Source of the DNA: Prochilodus magdalenae
Lineage: Eukaryota; Chordata; Actinopteri; Characiformes; Prochilodontidae
Direction of reading: 5' to 3'
Assembly (NCBI GenBank): GCA_024036415.1
Contig: JAMWET010000160.1
Location: 324,501 to 388,500, forward strand
Length of the DNA stretch: 64,000 bases
Under the pieces are notes generated by a model. The model was not told where the DNA came from, ran no database searches, and saw only the letters and a list, made by a program, of their open reading frames with translations. The position numbers were made by a program, and so were the translations under genes. How positions within the stretch are numbered: position 1 is the first letter of the stretch; each line of letters opens with the position of its first letter. Positions 25,101 to 34,357 of the stretch are shown here, piece by piece.

Positions 25101-25401
25101 GAATAGCTGGCTGAGAAATGTGTTACTTTACTGTTTCTGTATTTTTACACCGTTTACCCAGTTTGAATGTAACGGCTCATATTCATTGTTTAATTTCAGT
25201 TATAATATCCAGTGTGTGTTCATTAAAATATTTACATAACTTAAATGAGAAGTAACAGTGAAAATTGTCAGTATATTTCTTCAGGTTTCTCCATCTTTCC
25301 GCTCCAGCATGCGACTCCGCTACATTTATATTTCATGTTTTTGGTCAGTTTCTGCTATATTGTTTTATTCAGGAATGCGTGTGTGTGTGTTTTCTGCAGA
25401 G
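6251..25401 (+). CDS. robo2: Roundabout homolog 2 (Robo2), cytoplasmic tail, 3' part of gene, eight coding exons
   Basis: Robo2 is a single-pass receptor for Slit proteins that guides growing axons and cells; only the intracellular tail is encoded here. The join is 6251-6410, 7590-7853, 11284-11495, 19879-20055, 20692-20850, 21826-22089, 23659-23856 and 25400-25401, and every junction is GT-AG with matching phase. Visible landmarks in order are the CC2 motif [11 protein letters not shown], an acidic [16 protein letters not shown] stretch, [42 protein letters not shown], the CC3 motif [27 protein letters not shown] and the terminal G-E-L. The exact GEL end and the [11 protein letters not shown] block separate Robo2 from Robo1, whose tail ends in ES. 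Earlier exons lie before base 1 or were not recognised. The paralogue robo1 converges on it from the right. Identification rests on family knowledge, not a search. Confidence 0.95.
6411..7589 (+). other. robo2 intron
   Basis: GTAAGA donor to a CT-rich acceptor. Unique-looking AT-rich sequence with no feature that I can name. Confidence 0.85.
7590..7853 (+). CDS. robo2: robo2 coding exon, acidic block and [15 protein letters not shown] segment
   Basis: A CT-rich tract ending in ctctctcag precedes the exon; the donor is GTGAGC at 7854. The first base completes GGT (Gly) and the last two bases are the TG of a Trp codon completed by the next exon. It encodes [19 protein letters not shown], an acidic [12 protein letters not shown] stretch, [30 protein letters not shown] and [17 protein letters not shown]. 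The segment closely matches vertebrate Robo2 and has a counterpart in robo1 at 57020-57256. The acidic patch and TPSP-type sites are visible; their regulation is not known from sequence. Confidence 0.95.
7938..8029. repeat. compound microsatellite (ATC)n-(ATT)n-(AAT)n
   Basis: About 13 ATC units run directly into about 11 ATT units and then AAT units, so the last two blocks are complementary and can fold back. Confidence 0.97.
10719..10920 (+). mobile_element. tRNA-derived SINE, near full length
   Basis: The head has RNA polymerase III promoter boxes: A box TAGCTCAGTGGG (10729-10740) and B box GGTTCGAATCC (10785-10795). The body ends with the tail TAAGTCGCTCTGGATAAGAG followed by CGTCAGCTAAATGCC, which I recognise from several teleost SINE families. 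The end is AT-rich. A related copy lies at 30262-30433. The exact family is not assigned. Confidence 0.88.
11284..11495 (+). CDS. robo2: robo2 coding exon, proline-rich then acidic, ending [12 protein letters not shown]
   Basis: The acceptor is tttgtgcag and the donor GTGAGC at 11496; phases are 2 in and 1 out. The first G completes the Trp codon begun at 7852-7853. It encodes a short proline-rich stretch ([15 protein letters not shown]), an extremely acidic run of about 17 residues centred on [26 protein letters not shown] and [12 protein letters not shown]. The acidic run is longer than I recall for mammalian Robo2. The exon ends exactly at SVTG, where the robo1 exon 55675-56153 continues without interruption. 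Confidence 0.95.
13443..14158. repeat. polypurine (GA-rich) tract ending in a pure (GA)n run
   Basis: About 700 bases that are overwhelmingly A and G on the + strand, built from degenerate GAGA and AAAGA units and ending in a pure GA run at 14119-14158. The Ser/Leu/Phe-rich minus-strand frames over it are composition artefacts. Confidence 0.95.
15488..15547. repeat. degenerate (TTGAA)n pentamer array
   Basis: About a dozen TTGAA-like units (ATTGAATTG, ATTGAACTG, GAGTTGAATTGAA) in tandem. Confidence 0.85.
15549..16205. repeat. second polypurine (GA-rich) tract
   Basis: About 650 bases of purine-rich sequence on the + strand, similar in style to the tract at 13443-14158 and possibly a duplicated or co-expanded block. 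Confidence 0.9.
17346..17500. repeat. dispersed repeat, copy 1
   Basis: The segment from CTCATCATCAAAAA through GGAATGAAACTTGGTGGGTA and GTTTGACATCATGAGACATG recurs in altered form at 47597-47730. Class unknown. It may extend further to the right. Confidence 0.7.
19123..19190. repeat. (GATA)n microsatellite
   Basis: About 14 uninterrupted GATA/ATAG units followed by an interrupted end (ATACATAGATAGATAC). Confidence 0.97.
19879..20055 (+). CDS. robo2: robo2 coding exon [12 protein letters not shown] ... [18 protein letters not shown]
   Basis: The acceptor is gcttgtag before 19879 and the donor GTAAGA at 20056; the exon is 177 bp, phase 1 to phase 1. It encodes [38 protein letters not shown] and [20 protein letters not shown]. 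This block is almost identical to mammalian Robo2 as I know it and is the strongest single match in the gene. A serine-rich stretch leads into an alanine-rich segment likely to be helical. Because it is symmetrical in phase it could be skipped without a frameshift. It sits 8.4 kb downstream of the previous exon. Confidence 0.96.
20056..20691 (+). other. robo2 intron
   Basis: 636 bp, GTAAGA donor to ccctttag acceptor. No further feature seen. Confidence 0.9.
20692..20850 (+). CDS. robo2: robo2 coding exon [13 protein letters not shown], basic segment
   Basis: The acceptor is tctcccttttag-like (tccctttag) before 20692 and the donor GTGAGG at 20851; 159 bp, phase 1 to 1. It encodes [20 protein letters not shown], then a His/Arg-rich region including [11 protein letters not shown] and HRRDASAD. 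The match to vertebrate Robo2 is RPRP-SPFSTD-ST near the start and the RPT-KKHKG-like basic patch. The middle differs from mammals (GTHSLGHQ in place of a Ser/Gln-rich stretch). Confidence 0.93.
20851..21825 (+). other. robo2 intron
   Basis: 975 bp, GTGAGG donor to tgtgtcag acceptor. No further feature seen. Confidence 0.9.
21826..22089 (+). CDS. robo2: robo2 coding exon with CC3 polyproline motif
   Basis: The acceptor is gtgtttgtgtcag and the donor GTACTG at 22090; 264 bp, phase 1 to 1. It opens with [10 protein letters not shown], the CC3 motif that in Robo receptors docks SH3 proteins such as srGAPs and Nck/Dock. It continues through a charged stretch with [22 protein letters not shown] and [11 protein letters not shown], which is probably coiled or helical. 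The DRK-SSLERQ and KSSLD blocks match vertebrate Robo2. The rest has diverged far more than neighbouring exons. The donor GTACTG is weaker than the other donors in this gene, and the exon is frame-preserving, so it is a plausible alternative cassette. Confidence 0.92.
22090..23658 (+). other. robo2 intron containing a fold-back element
   Basis: GTACTG donor to tgttttatag acceptor. Nearly half of it is the palindromic repeat at 22364-23060; the rest has no feature that I can name. Confidence 0.88.
22364..23060. mobile_element. large palindromic fold-back repeat, complete
   Basis: Two long inverted arms flank a centre near 22700. For example CTCAGCACTGCAGTGACACT in the left arm pairs with AGTGTCACTGCAGTGTTGAG in the right arm. 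CCATCTGTTTCTTTGCAT, CCTGTTCTTCAGTGG and ACTGTCCATGTTATTAGCT have diverged inverted partners on the other side. I know this as a high-copy repeat of catfish and characin genomes. It has no coding capacity. Half copies lie at 31690-31870 and 42985-43135. Confidence 0.88.
23659..23856 (+). CDS. robo2: robo2 last full coding exon, ending in GEL
   Basis: The acceptor is atgttttatag and the donor GTACGT at 23857; phase 1 in and phase 1 out. It encodes [34 protein letters not shown] and ends QGQYSGEL followed by a lone T. Without splicing the frame would run on through intron into unrelated sequence. With splicing the T joins AG at 25400-25401 to give TAG directly after GEL, the known end of vertebrate Robo2. 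The [12 protein letters not shown] segment has its counterpart in robo1 as LPYSRPSFP. Confidence 0.95.
23857..25399 (+). other. last robo2 intron
   Basis: GTACGT donor to tttctgcag acceptor. It splits the stop codon and contains the piggyBac-like MITE at 24139-24364. A GT-repeat precedes the acceptor. Confidence 0.85.
24139..24364. mobile_element. piggyBac-like MITE, TTAA-flanked
   Basis: A 226-bp element with terminal inverted repeats CCTCCTGAGACC / GGTCTCAGGAGG. It is flanked on both sides by TTAA (24135-24138 and 24365-24368), the target site of piggyBac-type transposases. Internally the 12-bp palindrome CCTCATATGAGG occurs twice (24266-24277 and 24334-24345). No coding capacity. Confidence 0.88.
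25400..25401 (+). CDS. robo2: robo2 terminal exon: last two bases of a split stop codon
   Basis: The intron ends tttctgcag at 25399. The first two exonic bases, AG, complete the stop codon T|AG begun at 23856. The coding part of this exon is therefore two bases and the rest is 3' untranslated. A second AG lies immediately after (cagag), so a 2-nt shifted acceptor is possible; that reading is described in the findings. Confidence 0.8.
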
Positions 25402-27278
25402 TGAGCAGCCCTGTGTGTGAGTTGGAGAATGCCTTTACCTGCCCTGGAGATGCCTCGCCTGCTCTGTGCAATGGACTCGTAACTAGTGTCGGGAGGGAGA
25501 ACAGATCGAATGAAGGTGAAGACGAAAACGACAAACTGTAAATGTGATGTAAAGACGGACATGCGACCCACAGTGTTGATTTGATGTTTTCTGTCCTTTC
25601 GAGAACAAACAAAACACCTTCCTCTTTCAAAACGAAAGCGTTCATCCAGAGAAAAAAAAGTCAAAAAAGAAGAATCATCCAAGTCACCCAACGTTTGTGA
25701 ACTGGAAAGGGGGGGGTCATATTTCCTGTAAATATATTCTCAACATTTGAAATTGTTATTGCATTGCTATGCAAACCGGTTCTGTACGCTCCACGCCCCC
25801 TTCATGCGCTATTAGTCATTTGTATTATATGTGAATTGATGGGCTGTGGTGCCATACAAATGATTTTTGTTATCATTTATGATTTGTTAATACTTCTCAT
25901 GGGTTCAATTGTTGTTATTATTATTATAATGATTATTATGATTAACTGTTTTCTTTTGCACTGCAATTTTGGTGAAAAGCACAAACAAAAAAACATAGCT
26001 CCCGCTGACATGAAGCACCGGGGGAGAGGAGATGTGAAGAGGAGTTGCTGTACTGTAACTAGAGAAGAGAAAAATATATAGCCATGTACAGAGATATATT
26101 AGAATACGCCTGCGTGGCGCGGCGCGGGGATTTGTGATGCTGAATGGCAAAATTGCACGAAAGTTGTTGGCAGCGATGGGGTTCTCCTGAGGCTATGACA
26201 GAGGGTGGCACCCTCTCGATGTTGGAAATGTGCTAAAAAGAGAGAGATGTCGACGCCTGGTCAGATGACTGCCGGACGAGTGCAGTGGTGTAAGACCCCC
26301 ATTGCAATAAACGTCAACCCAAAACTGGTCATGTTTTCAAACCACCCAAATTGTTCCTACTCACCCCTATTCAAACACTTTGTCTGATTTAGCGCACTGG
26401 AACACAGGCCACCAGACTGAACTTCACTTATGGCCATTATGCTTGGCCTGCCGCTGTTCTTTGTTGTTTACTCGTTTGTGTACGTCAGCCTTGCTCCTCT
26501 TTGAACATCAGTCGATATCTCACCAATTCTCTGTCCATCAGAGAGCAAGCAAGCGTCAGGTGGACAATGTGAGTGATGTTGGTGGGCGATTATCTCATCA
26601 GCTTTGCGAATAAGGTTTCTCCCTGGCTGTAGCCTCATCAGCTTCGTATTTATGAGCTATTTATGTTCATTTTGCTTTCTTGTTTTCTGTTTCTCCACTG
26701 AAAGATGGATCTTAAAGCACTTAAAACACAAGCAATTTATAAGCCATATGAACAAGAATACATTTAGTCTTCATGTAAGATTTCCATTCAGTGAATCCAT
26801 TGGTCTTATAAACACTGGGAATTCATACCTGAAGACGAATCTTGTGTTTTGGTGCTTTTGCAAGACCATAGCGTGATTTTGAGTTTCCGGACCCATGGTT
26901 GTTTAAGTTTGGTAAATTGGGTAACTGATCTACTTATCAACCATTAATGTACTTGCAGTCATGCTAAAGGTGAATCAGCTTGCGGCTGCAAAGGAATTAG
27001 ACTGAGGTTGCTACATTTCTAGCATTAACTACACGTACGAGAGCTTATATGTAATTTCATGCAGCTCCCAGGTGAGCATCATGAATCATCTCAAATGTTA
27101 AAACTCCTTACGTTTTATTTTCAAAGCACTTAATTCCTTTGGTTTACTTGACACAAGGCCACAGCACAGGTTCTGCATTTTCCAGATACTTCTTTATCTA
27201 TGCAGAGAACTCAAATACGGATTAGTGGCGTAGCCCTCAACCTTTGGAAGATTAGCAAGCTTGGCATTATGCATTATG

Positions 27279-27780
27279 CAGGCCCGGATCATCACGTTAT
27301 CATCCCCTAGGCACAAATATTTGATAGGCCCCTATCTGGCTACCTTTTTTTTTTGGTGGTCAGTGAATTTGTTATGAAACCTCTTACCTCTGATGACATT
27401 TCGCTGATCACTGCCGACCAAGATGATGCAACATTCTTGACATTTTAATTTTTAATCTTTGGAAATGGGCATCCTCAACTCAGCTGAGGTATCAGGTTAC
27501 AGATTTCTCAGGCACAACTTTTGACAATGTGAAGCTTCAAATTCAAAGTACTACTTTCATAGGAGAACTAGCTCTGTGCTAAACACCTGAACGCTTGAGA
27601 GGAGATGACTTAGCAGAGACAGAACACAAAAGTAGACGTTCAGGAAAGACTCCTATTGATTTTGATTGCCGTAACACACCGACACATTAGCTGTTTTCCT
27701 CTTAATTGCTTAAGGGCCACCCCTAGTGGCTCAGGCCCCTGGCCACTCACTCATAAAACTCCGTGAATGATCCGGGCCTG
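27279..27780. mobile_element. hAT-like non-autonomous element with 8-bp target duplication
   Basis: The ends are inverted repeats CAGGCCCGGATCAT (27279) and ATGATCCGGGCCTG (27780). The flanks are GCATTATG (27271-27278) and GCATTAAG (27781-27788), an 8-bp duplication with one mismatch, the length typical of hAT elements. No transposase frame is visible. It lies within the presumed robo2 3' UTR. Confidence 0.85.
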
Positions 27781-29391
27781 GCATTAAGACTTTAATTAGC
27801 ATAGTAGTTTGTAGCTAAGATGTTTCAGAGGAGTTTCTTTAGTGATGAGCATTAGCAGGTCCAGTGTAGAGGCAGCACTAGTGACTACTCTAGTGAGTGA
27901 ACCCATTGAAAGAGTGAAGGAGCACATCTGCAGTAGCTGGTTCTCACTGCCTATCTCTCCACACATGGCAGACCACTATCTACCACACACATTCTACAGT
28001 TTACTGGCCGTGAGTCCTTTTGGTTCATTTGATGTTCATATTCTTTTATCTTCTTGGGGTTATTTTATATAAAACTGTACAAAATGTTGCTCAAAAAAGG
28101 ATATTTTTTACTGCTCAGCCTTCAGGGGAATAATCTGGTACAATGACTGTTTTTATTTCCTTTTTTTTTGGTTAAGTTTTTTTTTCTCCCTTTATTTTCT
28201 ATGTATGAATGCTGTTGCTGAAGAATGCTTGAAGCTAGAGGCTTTCTCAGACTGGCTGTTGTGTCCACTCATGTCTCTCAGAACCCCCCATCTCTTTCAG
28301 TTCTAGTGTCCAGTTGTTTGGAAAATGAGGTGCGGAGAGTATCTCAGGTTATTTTACATATATTTTGGTGGTGTCATGTGAGTGTGTGCGTGTGTGTATA
28401 TATGTGTATATATTCATATGTATCCTCACACAAAGAGTTCATTCCAAGATGGCTAATGAAACTTCTCCCCCCCCATGTGTCCGACGGGTCTCGGTTCTTT
28501 TTTCTTTCGCCCCTGTTGACGGTGGAGTCCCATGCCTTGTATCTCATCAGAAGACGTGCCGGTACACTATATGTCCATAAGACAAAGATGTCAGTTACAG
28601 AACATACCAAAATTAATATTGATATTTCTAACGTCTAATGCATTTAGTGTCTTTTTTAATGCTAATGGTTTTTTTCTTTGAAAATCACAGTGTTGTTGTT
28701 TTTTGTATTTATTAAGATAATAAAGGTATATTGTGAAAAATGCATACAAATTTGTGGAACATGAAATGTTTCTCCTTCAGCCTTTTCCCCATCCTGCTGT
28801 ATCCCTACATCGTCAGCCATGGAAAACTATGTGAGACACGTTGTTCCGAAGCTAATGTTCAGACTGAACCGGAAATGCTCAGATCAGTTTTTTGTGACTT
28901 GTATGTGCATCATGCTGCTTTCAACGATACCAAGAAATCTACATCCAACAATATGAACTTGATGGAAATGTTGCCGTTTACAGAAAAGCTTTTTTTTTTT
29001 TTTTTTGCTTGTTTGCTTCTTTAATTTTGGAAGAATCAGCCATGCTCTCTCTCTCTTTCTCTTTCCCGTCTCAATATTGACAGATCTTTGTAGCTTCTAT
29101 GTGTGTTGCCTTTTTTTGCTAAAAAAAAACAAAAAACAAAGATTTAAAAAAGTGAAAGATGTTGGGTGAAGTCTCTCTGTACAGAAGCCCCACCCTTTTT
29201 ACATCTCGTTTTCTTCCTGTAAGCAAAACGTCTATATTCACTTGCATGTCCTTGTCCAAGAACAAAGGGATACAAAAATGGAGAGAGAACAAACTTTTCC
29301 TATTCTCATTTCCATGTCCTGTATAAAAAAGAAAAAATTCAAAAAACAAGCAAATCCTGAGTTTCTTTTCTTTCCTTGTACCTGGATCACA

Positions 29392-29397
29392 AATAAA
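29392..29397 (+). terminator. candidate distal poly(A) signal of robo2
   Basis: AATAAA followed by T-rich and GT-containing sequence. It is the last AATAAA before sequence that turns repetitive. Proximal alternatives lie at 26306-26311 and 28719-28724. Confidence 0.4.
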
Positions 29398-30059
29398 ATA
29401 TTTTTGAAAAATGGAACATGCCTTGGAATGTGTATCTGGACGACTGAAGCCTTTCTAAACTAACGCAACTTTTGCACATTTGAATCCATAAAAGTAGAAT
29501 TTCCGTATTGCGGTGTGTTTTTCGCTCATATAGCTCTTTCACAGCTAATCCATATTCCACTCCACTCTGCAGGCTAACATCAAACAGAAAGCTAAATGCC
29601 TGGAATAATTCACACAGAACCCAGCGTCTTTGAAGAAGTCGCAGGAGAAGCTCCGAACAAGACGTGCCTCAGATTCTCAATTTGACCCCTTCTTTCATCC
29701 TGCTTTGTGCTGGATTATCTGCCCTTCATCATCATATGCTTTGCTGTCTTATCATTTAGGTGACTAAATCCGCTGACAGTTACTGAAATAAAAGCGATAA
29801 TCTCTGATCATTCTTAAAGACAAGCAGATAGATGTAAAGCAAAGCTCCCTCAGACTTTGAATGTTAAGTAATGTGACTGGTAGTGTCTGTAACTGCGGTG
29901 TGAGACCAGAACGCATTCAACCATATTCATGAATCCTTGATGGGATCGATCTACATGTTTTTGTAGATTAGAGATGCATTGATTACAGCGTTTAATGCAA
30001 TCATGTTGTATAAAGCTTTATGGTAATCATATCTATAAACGGCAAACCTCTGGGATTGA

Positions 30060-30760
30060 TACTGTAGTAACAACAGTCAGATTAGAGGAGTCAAGTCATG
30101 AGTCTCTGGGTGGCAAGTCAGAGTTGAGTTTTGAGTCTATGGAAGACAAGTCAGAGATCAGCCTTGAGCCTCTGGTGTGCACATCGGAGTCAAGCCTTGA
30201 GTCTCTAAGAAGCAAGCCTGTTTTCTGTCTTGAGTGTTTGAGCAAGTAAGTTCTGGGTCTTGTGGTTGGTGTGGCTCAGCGGTTAACAACCCCATGTGGG
30301 CGACAGGGGTTTGAATCCCAGTCTAGATAGCAAATGCTGAGCTACACCAATAACACTGTACTGGCCTACCTGTAATACAAATAACCTTGTAAGTTGCTCT
30401 GGATAAGAGCGTCAACTCAATGCCTAAATGTAAGTCTCTGAGGTGAGACTCCGATTTGAGTCTCGCAAGTTTGATTGGGGTCTTAAGTCTCTGGGAGTCC
30501 AAATTGAATATGGAGTCACTGGAGTATTAGCCAGATTTAAGGCTTGAGTCTTTGGAATATGAGTCGACCTTTGAGTTATGAATCAGAGTTAAGTCTTGAG
30601 TCTCTGGGGTATAAACCGGAGTTGAGTCTTGAGTGTCTAACAAGTGAGTCACATCCAGAGTCTTGAATCTCTGGGGTACAAATCAGAATCAAGCTTTGAG
30701 TCACTGTGGTGCGAGTCAAGGCTCGTGTCTCTTGAGTTTTCTCACCTTTGTTTATTTACT
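30060..30760. repeat. degenerate ~36-bp minisatellite interrupted by a SINE
   Basis: Repeated GAGTCTCTGG, AAGTCAGAGTTGAG and TTGAGTC elements recur about every 30-36 bases from 30090 to 30750, with the SINE at 30262-30433 inserted between units. The in-phase spacing makes a spurious frame rich in Ser, Glu and Leu at 30060-30249. Confidence 0.85.
30262..30433 (+). mobile_element. tRNA-derived SINE, second copy
   Basis: Same family as 10719-10920. It starts GTGGTTGGTGTGGCTCAGCG, has the B box GGTTTGAATCC (30308-30318) and the tail TAAGTTGCTCTGGATAAGAG. It is shorter and more diverged, and sits inside a minisatellite. Confidence 0.85.
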
Positions 30761-31689
30761 GTATTAAGGTGTTGGTCCCACTTTTATTAGTTGGTGTATG
30801 TTTTTTTTCTTTCTCCTGCTGAAAAGTCTTATGTCCTGAGCCCAAGATGAGTCACGAGTTAGTCAGCATCTGACAGCAGTGCGACTTGAGTCCTTTATTA
30901 AGTTTATTTCTCTTTTTAACCATGAAGCCACACAACAGTAGTAATACTGGTAATAACTGATATTTATTTTAGACTTTCTGAAGAAATATGAGCAGTATTT
31001 CTGTATTTTATACCTGTGGTGAATGCATATTAGTGTTTTTGAGATTTTAGTATATACTACTTATACAGCGATAATGCTGAAATGTAACGGGAAGCTTTCA
31101 TATCCTCTTAACACAGATTTAAATTCCATCCGGGATCCAGTCACACCCAGTGGAAGTGCTTTTACAGAGAGCAATGAAGAGAAACAGGAAAGGTCTGCAG
31201 ATTGCTATGAATAGACCATGCTTTTGTTTACATTGTAAATTCATATTTATTAAGAAGAGTTATTATTTACAGTGGCTCTTTAAAGCAGAGTGAGGCGGTG
31301 CTGCATGCTCACACTCGCATGCCGTTGCCGTTGCCGCTGCCTCCTCCACAATGCCTGCAAGGCTGAAGAAATAATGACCAGCCCTTTTTTCCGCCAGCAA
31401 AGCAAGTTTTCTCATTCTCAATTTCATGCCTTTTCCCTCTCATTTTTCACCCACTTCGCCTAAATGTGCTTTTTTTTTTCTTCCCTATGCATTTCTTGCC
31501 CTCTAACGCAGTCATGCTAAATGTGCTGGTGTGAATTTTGATGATGTTTACACAGGTTCTGCAGTAAAGATGTAGTAGTGAAAATATCACGTCACGCATG
31601 ACTATTCATTGTCCTATAGCTGTGTATGTGGATATGTATATATATAATACTGCTGTGTCTTACATTCTACATCTTTCTCTATAGATATC

Positions 31690-31870
31690 TATCAGCATGT
31701 ACACTTTGTACTGTTACAATTGCAGACGGTAGTCCATCTGTTCCTGCACTTGCTTTGTTAGTCCCTTTGACCCTGTTCTTTAATAATCAGGACCGCATAG
31801 GACAACCACGGAGCAGGTATTATCTGGGTGGTGGATCATTCTCAGCACTACAGTGACACTGACGTGTGGC
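31690..31870. mobile_element. fold-back repeat, one arm only
   Basis: Matches the left arm of the element at 22364-23060: AGTCCATCTGTTCCTGCA, CCCTGTTCTTTAATAATCAG, GGAGCAGGTATTATCTGGGT and TCATTCTCAGCACTACAGTG. The second arm is absent. Confidence 0.8.
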
Positions 31871-32481
31871 TGTGTGTTAGTGTGTGTTGAGGTGATTAGA
31901 GACAGCAGTGTTAGACAGTGAGTGAAAACGTTATATGAAGAACAAGGTAAAAGGAGGAACAAGGAAAAAAAAAAAAAGTTCTGTCTCCATTAACTTACAT
32001 TAACACTGAACCAGAGTTTTGCTCCCATTTTGTAGATACCTGTTTTATGTCATTCGGTTCGGGACACTCATTTTCAGTTCCTTAAAGAAACCTGCAGGAA
32101 TATTTATCTCCAACTTTCAGTTTTTGAATGTTATTTTTTTTTGTCTAGCTCCTTTTCTCAGGACAACTTCCTGGCAGTCACACATCCTTTCAGACCCACA
32201 GTGTTGAGGTGTCTTCTCACCACCTGTGGATGGTTTCAGTCCTGAAGTCCTGAGTGGAGTTTGACTGTTGTCGCTCTCTCAGTGATGAAAGCTGTTTATC
32301 TGATGGGGCCAGGCTTGGTGCTTTAACAGGGCTGAGGTTTATATCTAACCTGTTTAGGTATATCTCCTGGAGAAGTTATAACGACTGTTATAACTGAAAA
32401 CTACATCAATAAAAAATGTCCTTTAATTTAAATAAATGTATGTGTATGTGTATGTCTGTCTGTGTTTTGGCTACGTGTGCG

Positions 32482-32507
32482 CGTGTGTGTGTGTGTGTGT
32501 GTGTGTG

Positions 32508-32543
<36 letters not shown>
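32482..32543. repeat. compound microsatellite (GT)n-(CTGT)n
   Basis: About 14 GT units followed directly by eight CTGT units. Confidence 0.97.
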
Positions 32544-34084
32544 ATTGCACAGGGCTGGGGTTGTGCAGGTATGTGGATTAATTAAAGGAAGCATCTCTGA
32601 CTGCTGTTGCTGTTTTTTCATCCTCCTCCTCATCCTCTCTCCGGATTGGTAACAGCGAGTGGAGCGAAAGAGGGCAGCAGTACCAATGCAACACCATTCA
32701 TCATATATGTCACCCAAACCCGGCTAGCTCCTGGTGACATGCATTAGCATTTTCTCTCCGCCTCTCTCCCTCTCTCTCTCCTTCTCCTTTAGCTTTAATG
32801 ATACTATTAGATTCTCCCTTATCTTGTAGACAGAAAACTAATTTCCTCGCATGATAATTATCTCCCAGCTTTATTTCATATGTCTCTTATTTTAATAAAG
32901 CACTAGTTTGCTTATTTTGATAAGAAAACAATTAAAGAAATGACGTTTAGTTTTGATATTAGGACTCATCCATAAATATCCTCAGGTTCCTCCGTTTGGC
33001 AGGACGATAAGACTGTTCTGTGGTTTTCTAATGTGTATCTTCTGCAGGGCTTCCTTCTTTTTCAGTCCATTTCTAGTTCCAGTTATTCTTTCTAGCTTCA
33101 CCTTTCTCAGAGCCTTGATCGATTAACCAAGCCATTGAGCCCTGCTGGTTCCCACCTTTTGCTCTGCTGTGGTTAGACTTCCTTTTTCAGAAGCAGTCTT
33201 TCACTGCCCTTCCAGTCTCATGTGAGAGCGTATTTGAAAGAGGTGGGCTGACATTCAGAAATCCACTGCAGGGGAAAATGAATCGCTGGAAACAAGGCTG
33301 TGCCAGGATATGATAGGAATAATACATGAGAATGTGAGTGTCAGGTAGAGGGAGCTTGATAAACTGTTTGATGGGCTACAATTCAGAATTAGTAAACCTA
33401 CAAAATACAGCTAGATTCTGGATTCCACCTGCGGTAGATACCTAATAAATCAGCGACTGTGTATGTCTCACATAATCTGCAGTCCATCAAACCTTAAAGA
33501 TAACATAATTTGGAACTCACATTTGTAATGTGACGTGCTTATAATTGAACCCAGTAGGGTCTCTGAAATAGCTGGGCATTTTATTTGATAATAGGTGGGT
33601 ATAAAAGGGGTATTTTCCCACCCAACGGTGCATCAAAACGCAGACGGTATTGTGATGTCTTAGCAAAGAAGAAAAAAGCAGGATACATAGATCTTTTGGA
33701 AAAGCTCATCACTGAACACAACAGCAGTGGAGAAATGCCAGTGACCAATCTGGACAGTGGGGCAGGTCACCTTCAGCCTTATATTTATGGGCTGTGGTAG
33801 GTAAAAAAAAAAAAACAGACCACCCAGCCCCAATGCCCAACCCCAGACAGCACACACATACACCTCTGCACATATTTAATTAACATTTACAGCTGTTTAA
33901 ATGATTAAAGTCTGTCTTACCGAATTCTGTTCCTTCCTGTGAACCTGTGCACATTTGCATTTGCATGAGCTTATACGGCCCCACCCCCTTTACTGTATCC
34001 AGTCACACAAGCCAATATTTGGTTCCTACAGTTACACAGGTTCCTTTCACATTTATATTTGTACATTTACATTTTTGCAAAGTG

Positions 34085-34357
34085 GTGCGGCAGGTAGCTT
34101 TATGGCTTACAAGAAGAAGGACCTTAGTTTGATTCTGTGTGGAGTTTGCCTGTTATCCCTATGTCCATGTCGATTTCCTCCCAGTCTATGGACATGCAGT
34201 CAGGTGATTTGGAGACAATGATTTGACCCTAGTGCGTGAATGTGTATGTCTATGTGTCTCTGCATCCTAGCTGCCCTCCACCCAATGAGCACTGGGATAG
34301 GCTTCAGCACCCCCATGACCCAGAAGGATAAGCATTTAGAAAATGAATAAATGAAAT
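34085..34357 (+). mobile_element. DANA/HE1-like SINE
   Basis: A decayed tRNA-like head (GTGCGGCAGGTAGC, AAGAAGGACCTTAG, TTTGATTC) is followed by TGTGTGGAGTTTGCCTGTT, TTTCCTCCCAGTCTATGGAC and an end in AGAAAATGAATAAATGAA. This order matches the widespread teleost DANA/HE1 type of SINE as I remember it. Boundaries are approximate. Confidence 0.75.

Larger units (their letters stand above)
25402..29415 (+). other. robo2: robo2 3' untranslated region (right limit uncertain)
   Basis: The sequence after the stop is AT-rich, without a credible ORF, and contains poly-T runs (28990-29006), AU-rich stretches and a Pumilio-type TGTAAATA at 25728-25735. Candidate AATAAA signals on this strand lie at 26306-26311, 28719-28724 and 29392-29397. 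A UTR of about 4 kb would fit the long 3' UTR of vertebrate ROBO2, so I take the last signal as the distal end. The earlier ones may be used alternatively. Transcript data would be needed to fix the end. Confidence 0.5.
29416..34084. other. intergenic DNA between robo2 and robo1, first part
   Basis: Contains the minisatellite with SINE, one fold-back arm and a GT/CTGT microsatellite. The rest (about 29416-30059, 30761-31689, 31871-32480 and 32544-34084) shows no gene or repeat that I can name. Confidence 0.7.

Noticed and set aside
30060..30249. Ser/Glu/Leu repeat protein
   Set aside because: It is the minisatellite read in a frame fixed by its 36-bp unit; it ends in the SINE.
30060..30760. 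CRISPR-like array of repeats and spacers
   Set aside because: Units are diverged and contiguous without unique spacers, and the DNA is vertebrate.
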